Assembly: GCA_031763025.1 (NCBI GenBank)
Contig: JASSKH010000001.1
Location: 23,933,840-23,997,839 of the forward strand
From: Macrocystis pyrifera
Lineage: Eukaryota > Sar > Phaeophyceae > Laminariales > Laminariaceae
Length of the DNA stretch: 64,000 bases
Reading direction: 5' to 3'
Position numbers and translations under genes: made by a program. Positions 1 to 10,829 of this stretch are shown one piece after another. Below the pieces are notes generated by a model that saw nothing but the letters and a program-made list of their open reading frames with translations, did no database searches and was not told where the DNA came from. Each line of letters begins with the position of its first letter. Positions within the stretch are counted from its first letter, which is position 1.

Positions 1-3000
1 GTTATTCTTGCGTACTAGTTTTCTGGTTTATAAAGACGAAAAAAACTACCTGGAAGTAGTTGTGCGATATTTCCAGGGCTGTTCACGGATGGGGTCAAAC
101 CTCGCGGGTCAAGTCAAGTCGGCGGGTCGGGTAAGAGTGACCCGACCCGACTCGTGAGAGTTTGAAAACCTCCTGACCCAAACCGACCCGTGAAATTTCA
201 AAACTTCCTGACCCGACCCAACTGGGCCGCGTCCTGACTCGTGAAGAGCCCTCGATATTCTTACACTATTCAATGGGTGAAAATAACTTTGCCTGGTACC
301 CTAGATATATAAACAATGTATGGTACTCGTACATACGCTTTACCTCTGCGTGTGCTCCCGTCATACACAGGCCGCGACTTTTCCCCCTTGATAATCGGGC
401 CGTCCTCGCCACCGCCCCCGCTGCAGATGTTCCGGAGTAGTAGGGGTTCGCACGGAGCGCGCCGGAAGACTACTCATGATAAAAGGAAGACGCACACCCC
501 CGCGCCGGCGTTGAAGGGTAGGATGGGGAGGAACGAGGCAAAAAATGGACGAGACGAGGGGGGGCGGAGGGAGAGGTTAACGTAGATGCATCACCTAGCT
601 ATTCCATTGCTGCGACTCGACGAGGAAAGAAAGGGTTACAGATTTCTCGCGATAAAAACGCAGGGCACCAGCCGCAGTGAGGTTTGGGGAATACGAGCCT
701 ACTTACTGTAGTAAACCCCGGACCTGATATACGACTACGATGGGGAGAAAAAGAAGGACGAAGACGATAAAATGCTATGGGAGAAAAATAACAAAAGAAA
801 AAATAACTACGAGTACACTAATGAAAAGTGACAAGCGACCCGTTCTCACGAACAACGTCGGTGCAGCACCCTCCTCTTGAGGGGTTGGCATGAAGAACAC
901 GAGGGAACGCGATAATCTGAACCAAATAAGGTCCGTAAACACACGAGGTGGTACCTGATTTTCGGGCCCATCGTGGGTTCTAATTTATATGGCGTCTACT
1001 TGCACGATACTTGTACACAATTATGGTCGTCCATGTTTGTGTGGACCGGTCTCGCGGGTGTAGTTGTACTCCTGTGCTACGTATTGTGATATGGGATACC
1101 ATACGATCAGTTCCTTGCCGTGTGCACCAGCCACTTTTTCTTCTGCTTCTGGTGCGGCTGCTGCGTAGAAACAACGCGAGTGACGCGAACGCAAACGGGT
1201 TTTGCCCATCATAACATGGCGACGACACCCGACTAACTTTTAAGTCTGCAGGCTTGTCTTCCTGCACAGCAGAACCAAAGCCTAATGTGGACGCTTCGAC
1301 ATGATACGCGCGAGTTCGATTCTCGGCGATCACGTTCATTTTTACTGATGTGTGTGGAAGAAAGGGGAAGGTGGGTTCCTGTATGCCATTGAACTTTTGT
1401 CGAGTGGGGAGGAGTTTCGAACTTTATATACCCCCACGTCGTGACTTGGTGTTGTTAATCGTGGTTCCCCGGTGGCTCGCGGTTCGGCCCTCACCAGGCA
1501 ACACATTGGTGTGGTGGAGGTGTTAATCTTTTGTCAATTACCCGGACACTCACGAGTAATATCCGGCTTGCTACTACCCGTCACGGGTACGAGAAACAGC
1601 TCATACCCATCGAGTATTTGGGCCCCGGGTACCCGAGTACCAGGCGGTAAACGGGTACCCGGGTGCCCGGCCAAAATAGCCGTAAATACTGCCGAGTACC
1701 ACGGGTGTTTTTTTCCAACAGTTGGCAGGTACCCGTTCAAGACGGATACTCGCCGGGTGACACGTCTAGGGTATGCGCTTTGCGGCATTGGGTAATCTAC
1801 CCGCGGCTATAACCTACCAACGAGTATACACGAAGAAAATAACTATAAGTAATTTTGAAGTCATTTGGACTGGTCGGTGCAATTTGCCGGCTACTTGCCC
1901 GGTGGCTGCTGTTGTAGTTGTTTTTCCTTCAGCTTTCACTTTCTTTTTTCTTCTACATTCTTCGTTCTTGCCCGATGGCTACGTGCGAGTAGATGGTACG
2001 AGCAGCGAACACCTGGTGTGTTCTTGTGTTCTCTCCCCCTTTTCAGCTTGCGACGCCCCCGGGAATTCGACTCAACCACAATCCCGACGGGGAACCTACC
2101 TATTAAATACTTGTCATCTCGTCTTCCACACTACGAGTATTTAGATTATGGCAGGTGCGTCGTCTGATTCGCTGTCTACACGTGTAATCGACTCCTGCCT
2201 TGCGAATTGGAGATATGGCGGTGGGTTGTGAAGCGCCTCATCTTCGATCTATTCTCTGATTTCTCAGGATGGGTTTGATTCCTGCCTGAGTTTTCTATGA
2301 ATCAGCAGATACGGCCCTTCAGAGTGGGCTAGTGTTACGGTATCTCCTCTCCCCTGTTGCGGCGTTATGATTTGTAGCAAGTGCTTCCTCGTCATGCCTG
2401 GCAGGCGTATCGCCCACCTCCCTGCCTGATGAATATTTCACCCCTTCGTTCAGAAGTCATCCGGTGAGCAAGCGAACAACTTTTAATAATACAAGGATGA
2501 TAACCTCCAAGCACCATGTGTGAGTGACCAGAGCAGAGCCAGAAGCACCACCTGCACAGCAGTAGTCGGTCCCTACGGCGTCCATGCTCTAGTAAGTAAC
2601 ACAATACTTCGTACGTACGTACCAGGTATCTATTTGCACGCGAGTCCATGAAACATGCCCGAAAGTTTGCATGCAAGTGCGTGCAAAGTGCGTTTAGCGT
2701 GTGCAAGTATACATGCAAGTTCATGCAAGTAAGGATGAGTAAGTGAATGCAAGGAACGTACAGGTGTACGCAATTTCATGTACTTGCAGCATGTATGTAC
2801 GTAACTGCGTGCAAGTTTGGATGGTTGCACGCAATTAATTCGAAACAAACCCATGACGAAGCAGCACAGCAGCAGTAAGACAGTCAGGCAGTTAGGCCGC
2901 TTGCCCAGCTGCCATGCGTTCCATCTCCTGGTGTCCACACGGCCCGCAACTCACACACCAGCGGGCGCAAGCCAGATCACTCGAGGGTATCTGCTGCTCT

Positions 3001-3867
3001 AAGAACTACGTTCTCCTGTCAAATCTGGCACCGTACTGCTGCTGTGACGAGGAACCTTGTTCAGTCTTGGTTCGATGCACACAGCTTATAGCTATTAATA
3101 CGTAGCAGTTGCAGTAATTTTGTGTGTACGCACCCGAATAGCAGAATATGTGCGTCTTGCAGCCGTAGCGCTAGCAACTGTGCCCAAGCGCAGACCCGAG
3201 GTGTAAGATGGCGAGCACCCCGCCAGGAACAACGACGTAACGAGGCGTGGCATGTACATGGTGGACACAGGCCGTGGATGAGAGGAGGGGTCGATCGAAC
3301 AAATTGTCCCCATAGGAGAACGCCACTTGGAACTCCTGAACGGTTTCGCCGCAGGCCTCGTATCAATAAAATAAAAGATGCAAGATCGCAGAGCGCAGGA
3401 TCCAATATCCAACACAACACAAGCACACAAGCATACAACCCCGGCGCATGGCGTAGGTTGGCCCTCTGGTGGTGCCCAGGGGAGCATCGACCTCTATACA
3501 CCCGTCACGAGGAGGGTATGTAGAACACGCGCGGCCGGCGTGTCACGTAGCTTGGCAAGGCTACTGCCGTTTGAAAAAATCGAATCCTATCCCTCTGGAC
3601 GTAAATGTTAACAACTGCTTATATTCAAACATTCATAAAAAATGGTCCTTAAAATTCCGTGCAGAGTGCTGCGTTTATTAAAGCGCGATCATGTTTTTTT
3701 TTTGCGTCATTTTCTCGATAGGGTCTCGCCGTACTGGCGAACCGAGCGAACGCAGTCGCCCGCCACCACGGACAGGAAGGGCTATTAACTAAGAAGCGTG
3801 TATTTCAGTAACTACAGTAGCATTGATTGGCATCATCATCATCATCATCATCATCATCGGCGGCAGC
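1..3867. other. Gene-poor left flank
   Basis: I see no supportable gene in this stretch. Bases 75-245 are rich in GGGTC/GACCC words, so the two strands can pair locally. Bases 1540-1780 carry repeated GGGTACCCG-type palindromic words. Bases 3836-3860 are a short (CAT)n run just before the first tentative exon. Short open frames on both strands look like chance: none has a recognisable domain or a plausible splice partner. Confidence 0.6.
2600..2835. repeat. Degenerate TGCAAG/CATGCAAG-rich tandem stretch
   Basis: Words such as CATGCAAG, GTGCAAG and ACGTACGTAC recur irregularly for about 230 bases. The array is too diverged for an exact unit. No coding role is evident. Confidence 0.5.
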
Positions 3868-4056
3868 ATGGCTGCCGCTGCGTCGGAGTCAAGAGGGTCG
3901 GTTGTCGACGAAAAGAGTCATGCAGCAGCAGCAGCAGCAGCAGTTGCAGCAGAGCGAGGAGGCGGAGCAAAGCCGTCTTCGGGGTGGGGGGCGGACAAGC
4001 CTCTAGCCTACAGCGACGTCGCGCACCTAGGAGTGGACAGCGTGCTCTTCGCTCTG
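3868..4056 (+). CDS. Tentative first exon of coiled-coil/RPxSA protein gene
   Basis: The ATG at 3868 opens 63 codons that end exactly at a good donor (CTCTG^GTGAGA), leaving phase 0. The translation begins M-A-A-A-A-S-E-S-R-G, has a short alanine run (residues about 19-28), and ends in a less biased stretch with Y-S-D-V-A-H-L-G-V-D-S-V. A second small exon may follow at 4141 after TTGCAATGCAG^, in the same phase, but its donor is weak. Linking this exon to the coiled-coil exon at 8589 rests only on strand and phase, so it could instead be an unrelated gene start or a chance ORF. Confidence 0.4.
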
Positions 4057-5039
4057 GTGAGATGCATATGCAGTAGGAAGTAGATACATATGCGGTGTTG
4101 TTGTTGTGCTCACATTAAATCATCGCCACATTGCAATGCAGTCTGTGATCGCAGGACAGGCTCCAACAACTCTGGAGCGGAATATTGACTCCGAGGAGGG
4201 AAACATACGTGCAAAGAGCAAAATAATACCCTGGTACACACACATACTACTTGCAACATACGAAGCAGTAGTGCTGTCTGTAGAAACTGAAAAAAAGCGT
4301 ATGCGTACCTCAGGCAAAAACACAAGTGAGATGAGCATACCTCAGTACCTATGTATCGGATACGTAGGATACGCTGTACGACTCGCAACAAAAGCCCGGC
4401 AGACAGCATAATAATATGAATTTCAATTTTGTTGTATGTCCTTCGAATTGTCATGTTATTATTATTAATTGTCTGCGACGTCGGGGGGGGGATCCACTGG
4501 CGTGGTACGAGAGCCGCGACACCGGCCGCCGACTCTCGTTGCCTATGGTACTGCCAGTACCCGGGAGTTCCCCCCCCCCCAGCCGACTGGCCGAGGCTCT
4601 AAAAAACGCAGTCTCGGACGACCGAGACCCCCAAAGATAGTAAACCATTGACATACCCCACTCTCCTAGTGAGAGTCCCGAGTCGCAACCAGTTAATCAC
4701 AAACAATAATAAAAAGGTACAATACGGTGTGGCCAGCACCACGTGGCCACTCCGTTCCACCCACCTTCGAAAGAAGAAAGGGGCGGGTGGGCGTGAAAAC
4801 CACAACAAAAGTAGGCCTGGCATCTAGGCCTATCAATCGGCAGTGAGCAGTGCCGTGCTCTACTCGTGCACCTATCACGAGAAGCTAGGAAGGGGCACGG
4901 GACGAGTGTGGTCGTTCTTCTCTTCTCTCTGCCTCTGAACAACTTCAGCCTTTAGTTTCCGTCGGTAGAGCCCATGACTATAAATAATTAATTCCGTCGG
5001 TTGTGAACAAAACAGGCATCTCACGTGAACTTAGAGATA

Positions 5040-5460
5040 CTACGCATACACCGGAAAAAGAGAAAACAGATGGGATGAAATAAACGGACTTCAAAATCGA
5101 GATCGAACTCGAAAGGGGAAGAAGTAAAAAAGAAGACAGAGGAACACCAAAGCAAGAATAAAAAACAAACAAGAGAATACGCAGACTTGCAGGCTCGCAA
5201 GCGGCGCGGAGGGGGCGTAGCAGCGAGATAAAGAAGACAGGATCCACCACTAAGAAGAGAAGAGAAACGGACACAAAAAAAGCGAAAAATCGATACAGGG
5301 GAGAACGGAAAAGAAAAAGAAAACGAAAAAGAAACCGGAGAAAAGGAAGGACAAAAAAAATTGAAGGAAGGAAAAAAGGAAAAACAAGAGACAAAAGGAA
5401 AAACAAGAGAAAAAAGGAAAAGGGAAAAGAGTGAGTGAGAAAAAATATATACTGGTATAA
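5040..5460. repeat. Polypurine/polypyrimidine tract
   Basis: For about 400 bases the plus strand is almost entirely A and G, with many GAAAAAG-type words. The Phe/Ser-rich minus-strand ORFs across it are a product of this bias. It could form triplex DNA. Confidence 0.6.
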
Positions 5461-5986
5461 ATAAGCGAAGGGTAGGCACTCAGACCGTAGAAAGGCAAGA
5501 AGAGTTTGTCGGGGCGGCACTATGTTAACTACCTGGGTCTCGAGGGGGGGAACGCATCATGACGATGGTGGCCACACCCAGGCGTCGGTCTGTTGAGCAG
5601 ACCGCCTGTCCCTCCCCCGCGCCCCTTCTCTATAGTGCCGATTGTTGTCTGGCGCATGCACTGCAGAGGGAACACTACTGTTGTACCGCCTACCCATGCC
5701 GTGTACTCACACAGTAGTAGCGCATGGTGCCGCGCTTTTCTGGCATCACGTATAGACGTTTTTTTTTTTAGTCGATCGCCCCAATGCCTGATGCGCGCAC
5801 TATACAAACGTCTGCGTCCCGCACTATATCACACGTGCCTTTACAAAACGTTGCAGCGACTTCGTGCCAACTCTCTGAGTCCAGCCAGCAAGCATGTCAC
5901 GCACCCGGACACAGAAGATCCCGCGATTCGCGGGAGGCGCAACCGAGAAGCGGAGAGGAGAAAGCGCAGCGCTAAGCTCAAGTCGC

Positions 5987-6018
<32 letters not shown>

Positions 6019-6077
6019 CGGGGAGGGGGGGGAGGCATCACTGGACGCGGAATGCTCGATACCAGGTCCGAAAAATG

Positions 6078-6225
6078 AGTCTTGTATGCCACGGCATAGG
6101 GGGTACCAGTACCGTTTTTTAGTATGAGTCGTATATGCCACGGTAGAGAGGGCACGAGTACCTTTTTTAGTATGAATCGTGTATGCCACGGCAGGGGGGG
6201 TGCTAATACCTTTTTGTAGTTCGAA
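6078..6225. repeat. About 49-bp tandem repeat, 3 copies
   Basis: Three consecutive diverged units share TATGCCACGG, then GAGTACC, then TTTTTTAGTATGA. The third runs straight into the decayed LINE. Just upstream (5970-6030) is a (GCG)n/G-rich stretch. Confidence 0.7.
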
Positions 6226-7695
6226 TCACCTAATATATTCAAGGAATTTATTGACGACCTGACAGCAGTCGAAGCAGCAAAGCAAGGAGTCACGGTGGGG
6301 GAAGATAAGGTGTCGGGATTGGTGTTTGCGGATGACGTCATGGGGACATCAGAAACACCCGAAGAATTGCAAAAACAAATAGAGAAGGCACTAGAATACA
6401 CTCGGAAATGGAGGGTGATGGGCGAACGTAAAGAAGTGCGCAGCAGCAATATGTGACGAAGATAAGGTGAACTCGATAAATTTCAGTTGGAAACGGGGAG
6501 AAGATGAAGCCCCGATCGTAGACCAGCAGACGTACCTTGTCCTGGAAATGTCAAAAGACTTCCCTTGGGATACACACATAGGAAAAGTAATATTAATAGG
6601 AATGAGTAAAGCACACGTGGGCAAGATGGATGCAGATCCTAACAGGCTCGCACCTTGACACAGTAGGATCAAGAAACGTTTCCTGATGGATGTTAGGGCG
6701 TCAAAGCTAGAATATGCAGGAGAAGTATGGGAAGGGAACGCGAAGTTCGTAAAACGGCTGGAAGCAGTACAGGTGACAGCAGCTAAAAAAATTCCCGAGA
6801 TCCTCAAGTACGACTAGTAATACGGTACTAAGAGTAAAACTGGGAATGTACCCACTCAAGACAAACGGAGACGTGATAAAGTTGAAATGGCAATAAAAAG
6901 TAAGGAACATGCCATAAAAGAGGTTGCCAGCCATAGTTGATAGAGCTGTATGGGAGGAAGTACCAAAGGGGCGAGCTGGAATAAGGTGGGATAGTGTAGT
7001 CGAGAAAGTATGGAAGGATATAGAAGGAAACCAAAAAGACATGGTGTCCGTCGAGAAGTTAGGGAGGTACAAGACAGAAGTAGAAGAAATGATAGGAACA
7101 AGGGAAAGGCTAGCGCTGAGAAACAAGGTGAAATCGGAGAAAGAGATATACGGGAGGTGAAGCGAAGGGATAGGAATAAGAAAATATTTGCACGGCCCGA
7201 CGGACTTCACGAAAACGCTGAAACTGCGCTTTCGTGAACGAGATCTGCACCTGCCAGAAATACGGAAGAGGCATACCAATTGCCGGGAGGAGGAGGAAGT
7301 AGATGTATAGATGTGCCCGTGTGGCAGAGCAATAGAGAGTAGAACTCACATAGGAGAAGAATGTGAAATGTGCAAGGAGGAACGGGATGTGTTAGAAGAG
7401 GAGGTGAGGGAAATAGACGAATGTGACATGGAGGAATATGGTACGCTAGATAGCTGCAAGAACACGATCGCAATCCTAGGAGATAGATGGTGGCCGCAGG
7501 CGGCGAAACAAGAAGGGGATAAGATTAGCCGAAAGTTTCTACTGTATGTAATATATGGAAACAACGTAATGAGCGCCCAACTGGTTGGAAGTGTCTCTAT
7601 TAGGAGTAGGAATGGTGCTCTGTCTCGAAAGGGATGCGTGGTCACTGACCAAACGACTAAGGCAAGCAATAAAGGACTACGCCTTCCCCCCCCTA
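6225..7695 (+). pseudogene. Decayed non-LTR (LINE) reverse transcriptase with 3' tail
   Basis: Fragments in all three frames line up as the 3' half of a LINE ORF2. Near 6225-6440 the frame reads F-I-D-D-L-T-A-V, then V-S-G-L-V-F-A-D-D-V-M (the RT catalytic F-A-D-D motif), then a helical E-E-L-Q-K-Q-I-E-K-A-L region. Thumb-like pieces follow (K-L-E-Y-A-G-E-V-W-E-G-N, W-D-S-V-V-E-K-V-W). Near 7310-7370 is a terminal Cys/His motif (C-P-C-G ... H-I-G-E-E-C-E-M-C), then G-D-R-W-W-P-Q-A-A-K-Q. Several frameshifts and stops separate them, and the 5' part is absent. The last 100 bases (GTCTCTATTAGGAGTAG ... GGCAAGCAATAA) are the tail that recurs alone elsewhere in the window. The copy is inactive. 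Confidence 0.85.
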
Positions 7696-7700
7696 CCCTC

Positions 7701-7749
7701 TATGGCCGTACGTCTACGGCCACGCATGACATGAGTGCACCCCCCCCCC
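7701..7749 (+). mobile_element. SINE 3'-end fragment with poly(C)
   Basis: Only the last 40 bases of the SINE are present (TATGGCCGTACGTCTACGGC, then GCATGACATGAGTGCAC plus C9). It sits directly behind the LINE tail. Such 5' truncation with a constant 3' end fits retroposition. Confidence 0.65.
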
Positions 7750-7994
7750 GCGCGCCTGTGGACTTTCAGAGGACGAGCAAGACTACCCACGTGCCGACGT
7801 ATCCGAGGGGCCATGCAAAAATAGGCAGTGCACGCGGCGGGGCACGATGGAGGAAAAACTCGTTTCTCGCTGGAAAAAGGTCAAGGTGGAGCTTCGCGGG
7901 AAAAGAAAGGCCGTACACCAGCTGCAGGCATCGGTGAGCTAGGGTTAACGGCAGGCTGGATGCAGTATGTACAACGTGGAGCGACTGCTGTACC

Positions 7995-8310
7995 GTGGAC
8001 TTGTCCATTAGGTTGTTTTGTTAGGACCGTAGGCCTGTCCAGCAGGTTGTCTTGGTTGGGCTATAGACTTGTTCAGTGATTTTGTGTTTGCTGCAGACTT
8101 GTCCAGCAAGTTGTCTCGTCTGCATTGTACGCTTGTCCAGTCGGTTGTCTCGCTTTGGACTTCAGACTTGTCCTGTAGGTTGTCTTGTTCGGACAACAGA
8201 CTTGTCCAGCAGGTTGTCCAGTAGGTTGTCTTGTTTGGCCCAGAATCTGCCTACAAGATACTGGTAGTCTTGTTCGGACTATGGATTTTGTGCAGTAGGC
8301 TGTCCAGTAT
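7995..8310. repeat. Degenerate about 30-bp minisatellite
   Basis: Units contain GACTTGTCCAGCAGGTTGTC with variable joins (TTGTTCGGAC, TCGTCTGCAT). Roughly nine to ten copies lie in the large intron between the tentative exons at 3868 and 8589. Confidence 0.7.
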
Positions 8311-8588
8311 TATTGCGAGCCAAGCGAGTCGTAATTTTCGCGCAACCTTCCGAAAAAGAAGGGGTCCTTCTTTGAGCTGGGTTCGCGTCGGAGATGCGGG
8401 CTGTTGGGCCAAAAACCTCCGTCTTGTAGTTTTAATTTTGGTATATTTTTCTACGTGTGCCTTCCACCAACCAGCGCACATCGCACACAGATGACGACAG
8501 TTTCAAACATAAACCATTTTGAGTTCCTAGCGAAAGAACTAGTCTATTATGAACATCGCAAATCTCCGTCGCACTCCAAACTCACAAG

Positions 8589-8783
8589 GTGGTAGAGAAT
8601 GAGAGGCTAAGGGACGCGGCGGTCGAGGAAATCGCAGCTCTCAAGGACGCGGAGGCGTCGGAGGTTGGGGGTGCGGGGGAACGGCGGGCGCGGCTGCTAA
8701 CTGCCGATGATGACAGACGAAAACTTCGGGAGCAGCTAGAGCGCCTGGAAGTGGACCTCCGAAAGCTTCGGACGCAGTACAAG
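8589..8783 (+). CDS. Internal exon encoding a coiled coil
   Basis: The exon has a clean acceptor (CTCACAAG^GTG) and donor (TACAAG^GTAGATG), both phase 0, giving 65 codons. The product is charged and heptad-like: V-V-E-N-E-R-L-R-D-A-A, then A-A-L-K-D-A-E, a Gly break, then D-D-R-R-K-L-R-E-Q-L-E-R-L-E-V-D-L-R-K-L-R. This is a typical coiled-coil composition and would support dimerisation. I cannot name a family. It joins in phase to the long exon at 9172, and the 388-base intron between holds an inverted LINE tail and a C run. Confidence 0.6.
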
Positions 8784-8802
8784 GTAGATGTGCAAATAGG
8801 AA

Positions 8803-8932
8803 GAGAGGGCGGGGGGGTGGGGTGTACTCATTTGTTGCAAGCCTTAGTCATTCGACCGTTGACTACATATCCCTTTCGAGACGGGACACCGTTTCTACTC
8901 CTAATAGAGACACCTCCATAATGGTGAGGGGG
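8803..8932 (-). mobile_element. LINE 3' tail, inverted
   Basis: Read on the minus strand this is the LINE tail: GGTGTCTCTATTAGGAGTAG, then TCTCGAAAGGGAT, then GACTAAGGCTTGCAACAAATG, then AGTACACC and a C-rich end. It is 5'-truncated to about 110 bases and lies in the intron between two tentative exons. Confidence 0.8.
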
Positions 8933-9171
8933 GAAAGAGAGGAGGGGGGGGGGCGAATATTCTACCACCAGCATACATTCGATGCCACGAGCCTTTTGCC
9001 CGCATGCACCCCACCCCTCCCCCGTCACCTGCTTCTAGCCTCACGCTCTCTATAGCTCCTTCCCCCCGCGTCCCTTCCATCCCCCCCCTTTCCCCATCTC
9101 CCCCTACCCCCCCCCCCCCCCCCCCCCCCCCCTCCTTGTCCTGCGGCCACACACGGTATCCTACCGCATAG

Positions 9172-10650
9172 GCGGAAAGCCGACAGAACCTCCCGCTACC
9201 ACACGGATCCATCATCAGCGACGCCGATGCCTGGGCGCTCTGCGGGGAAGGGCTCGACGGCGGTGGGGAGCCGTTCGTCTCCGACGGTCTCGCAGTGTCC
9301 TTCTTCTCCGGGCTCGAGGACGCGGCTGGAGGGAGGCGACGGGGAAGCCACCGGTGGCGGCAGCGGCACAAGCAAAAGCAACAGCGGGGCGAGAGGCAGC
9401 ACTCCGGGAGTTTCGGGCGCTGGGGGCTCGAGGCCCGAGAGCAGTGGTCGTGCTGCCTGCGGGGGAAGGCGAACCCGCCAGCGCCGGCAGTGGTGGTAGC
9501 GGTGTTGATGGTAGTAGGTGGTGGGGGGGGGGGTAAGGGTAGTGGCGGTGGCGGTGGTAGCGGTAGTGGCGGTAAGGGTAGCAGTAGAGGCGGCGTTAAG
9601 CCCATGAGGGGAGGTCCAGATGGGTGCGAGGCCGTGCGCCCGGTGTCGGCGCCGGGGGGGATGACCACCGCCGACGACGTCCGCCTCGTGTATGGCCGGT
9701 CGAACGATACATCGCCGCCGGCATCATGGTCGTTGCCGTCGTCGAGGATGGAGCGACGCTACCATGTTTCAAAAGAAAAATGCCTTCGCGTCGCACGCCG
9801 CAGTTCTATGGAGGTAGGAGAAAGAAGCACTTACGGAGGGGAGGGGGGGGAGGCGTGGAAACCGACGACGGGAGTAGCTAGTAGCGGTGGCGGCGGGAGG
9901 TGTGCCGGTGCCGCTTGGAGCCTCGTCCGCCGGCCTCAGACGGCAAACGCGCGGCTGACCAATGGAACTGCTGAAGCGGAGCAGCGGCAGCGGCAGCGGC
10001 AGTACCAGCATCACCAGCACCACCAGCAACAACACCAGCAGCAGCACCAGCAGCAGCACCAGCAGCGGCGGCCGTGGCAAGCGCAGCACCAGCAGCACCA
10101 GCACCAGCACCAGCACCAGCGGCAGCAATGGCTGCCGCAGCCACAGCAGCAGCAGCAAGGGGTGGTTGGCACTTTGGGCAGCGGCCGGCCCGTTCTTGCG
10201 AAGAAACGAACCTCCGTTTCAAGACGGCGGCCGGACTCGGCGCCGCCGGAGAGAGCTATTGGTAGCGGCCGCGCGGCAGCGAAAGCCTCTCTACGGACCG
10301 TCCGTGCAAAGGCAGGGTGGCAGCGCAAGTGGGCCGTCGATGGTGGTCATTTTGGGTGTGGTGGTGGTGGGGGTGAGGGAGGGGGTGGTAGGGTTGGGGG
10401 TGGTGTTGGCGGGGGGAGGGGAGGGGGCAGGGGCTGTGACGGAGGCGGCCTCCGACGCAGTCTTGTTAATAGCTCTGCCGATACAGGTTTCGACAGAGGG
10501 GAAGCGTTGGGTGGGAGGGGAGCGTGGGCTTGGCAGTCCCGGTCTGGAGTGAGCACAGCCGGGGCGGTGTCGGTATATTCTAAACAGGCGGCGCGGGGGC
10601 GGGGAAGTAATACGATAGTTAGGCGGCCGGGGGGGGGGGGGGGGGGGTAG
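9172..10650 (+). CDS. Long last exon: Gly/Gln/His-rich tail with RPxSA motifs
   Basis: After a C-run polypyrimidine tract (about 9103-9132) and acceptor CCGCATAG^GCG, one frame stays open for 492 codons to TAG at 10648. It follows the coiled-coil exon in phase 0. The first 60 residues are mixed (S-I-I-S-D-A-D-A-W-A-L), then come Gly-rich, Gln/His-rich (9980-10160) and again Gly-rich tracts. Three R-P-x-[S/T]-A motifs occur (R-P-V-S-A-P, R-P-Q-T-A-N, R-P-D-S-A-P-P). Such motifs are common in ciliary and microtubule-associated proteins, but that function is only a guess. The other two frames are also partly open because of CAG/GGC repeats, and the stop lies after a G run, so the exact C-terminus is uncertain. 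Confidence 0.5.
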   Translation, partial: AESRQNLPLPHGSIISDADAWALCGEGLDGGGEPFVSDGLAVSFFSGLEDAAGGRRRGSHRWRQRHKQKQQRGERQHSGSFGRWGLEAREQWSCCLRGKANPPAPAVVVAVLMVVGGGGGGKGSGGGGGSGSGGKGSSRGGVKPMRGGPDGCEAVRPVSAPGGMTTADDVRLVYGRSNDTSPPASWSLPSSRMERRYHVSKEKCLRVARRSSMEVGERSTYGGEGGEAWKPTTGVASSGGGGRCAGAAWSLVRRPQTANARLTNGTAEAEQRQRQRQYQHHQHHQQQHQQQHQQQHQQRRPWQAQHQQHQHQHQHQRQQWLPQPQQQQQGVVGTLGSGRPVLAKKRTSVSRRRPDSAPPERAIGSGRAAAKASLRTVRAKAGWQRKWAVDGGHFGCGGGGGEGGGGRVGGGVGGGRGGGRGCDGGGLRRSLVNSSADTGFDRGEALGGRGAWAWQSRSGVSTAGAVSVYSKQAARGRGSNTIVRRPGGGGGG

Positions 10651-10829
10651 ACTGATCCACGCTTAAAAACAAAAAAACAAAGGGATAACTAACGAGTAAA
10701 CCCTTCGGAATAAATAGCACGTGACGCCTCGCCATCATTGCATAATCCAACTAAACTACGAGGTATGGCGTACAAGTGGTCCCTCGGTTCGACTGTTCGG
10801 TCACAATTACGGTTATTCCCCGGATTACT

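Noticed and set aside
4978-5520. Phe/Ser-rich minus-strand ORF of 180 codons
   Set aside because: It is the complement of a polypurine tract; composition explains it.
5880-6090. Possible exon with R-N-R-E-A-E-R-R-K-R-S or an Ala-run frame
   Set aside because: Two frames are equally open over a (GCG)n repeat, and no acceptor-donor pair keeps phase with the exons at 3868 and 8589.
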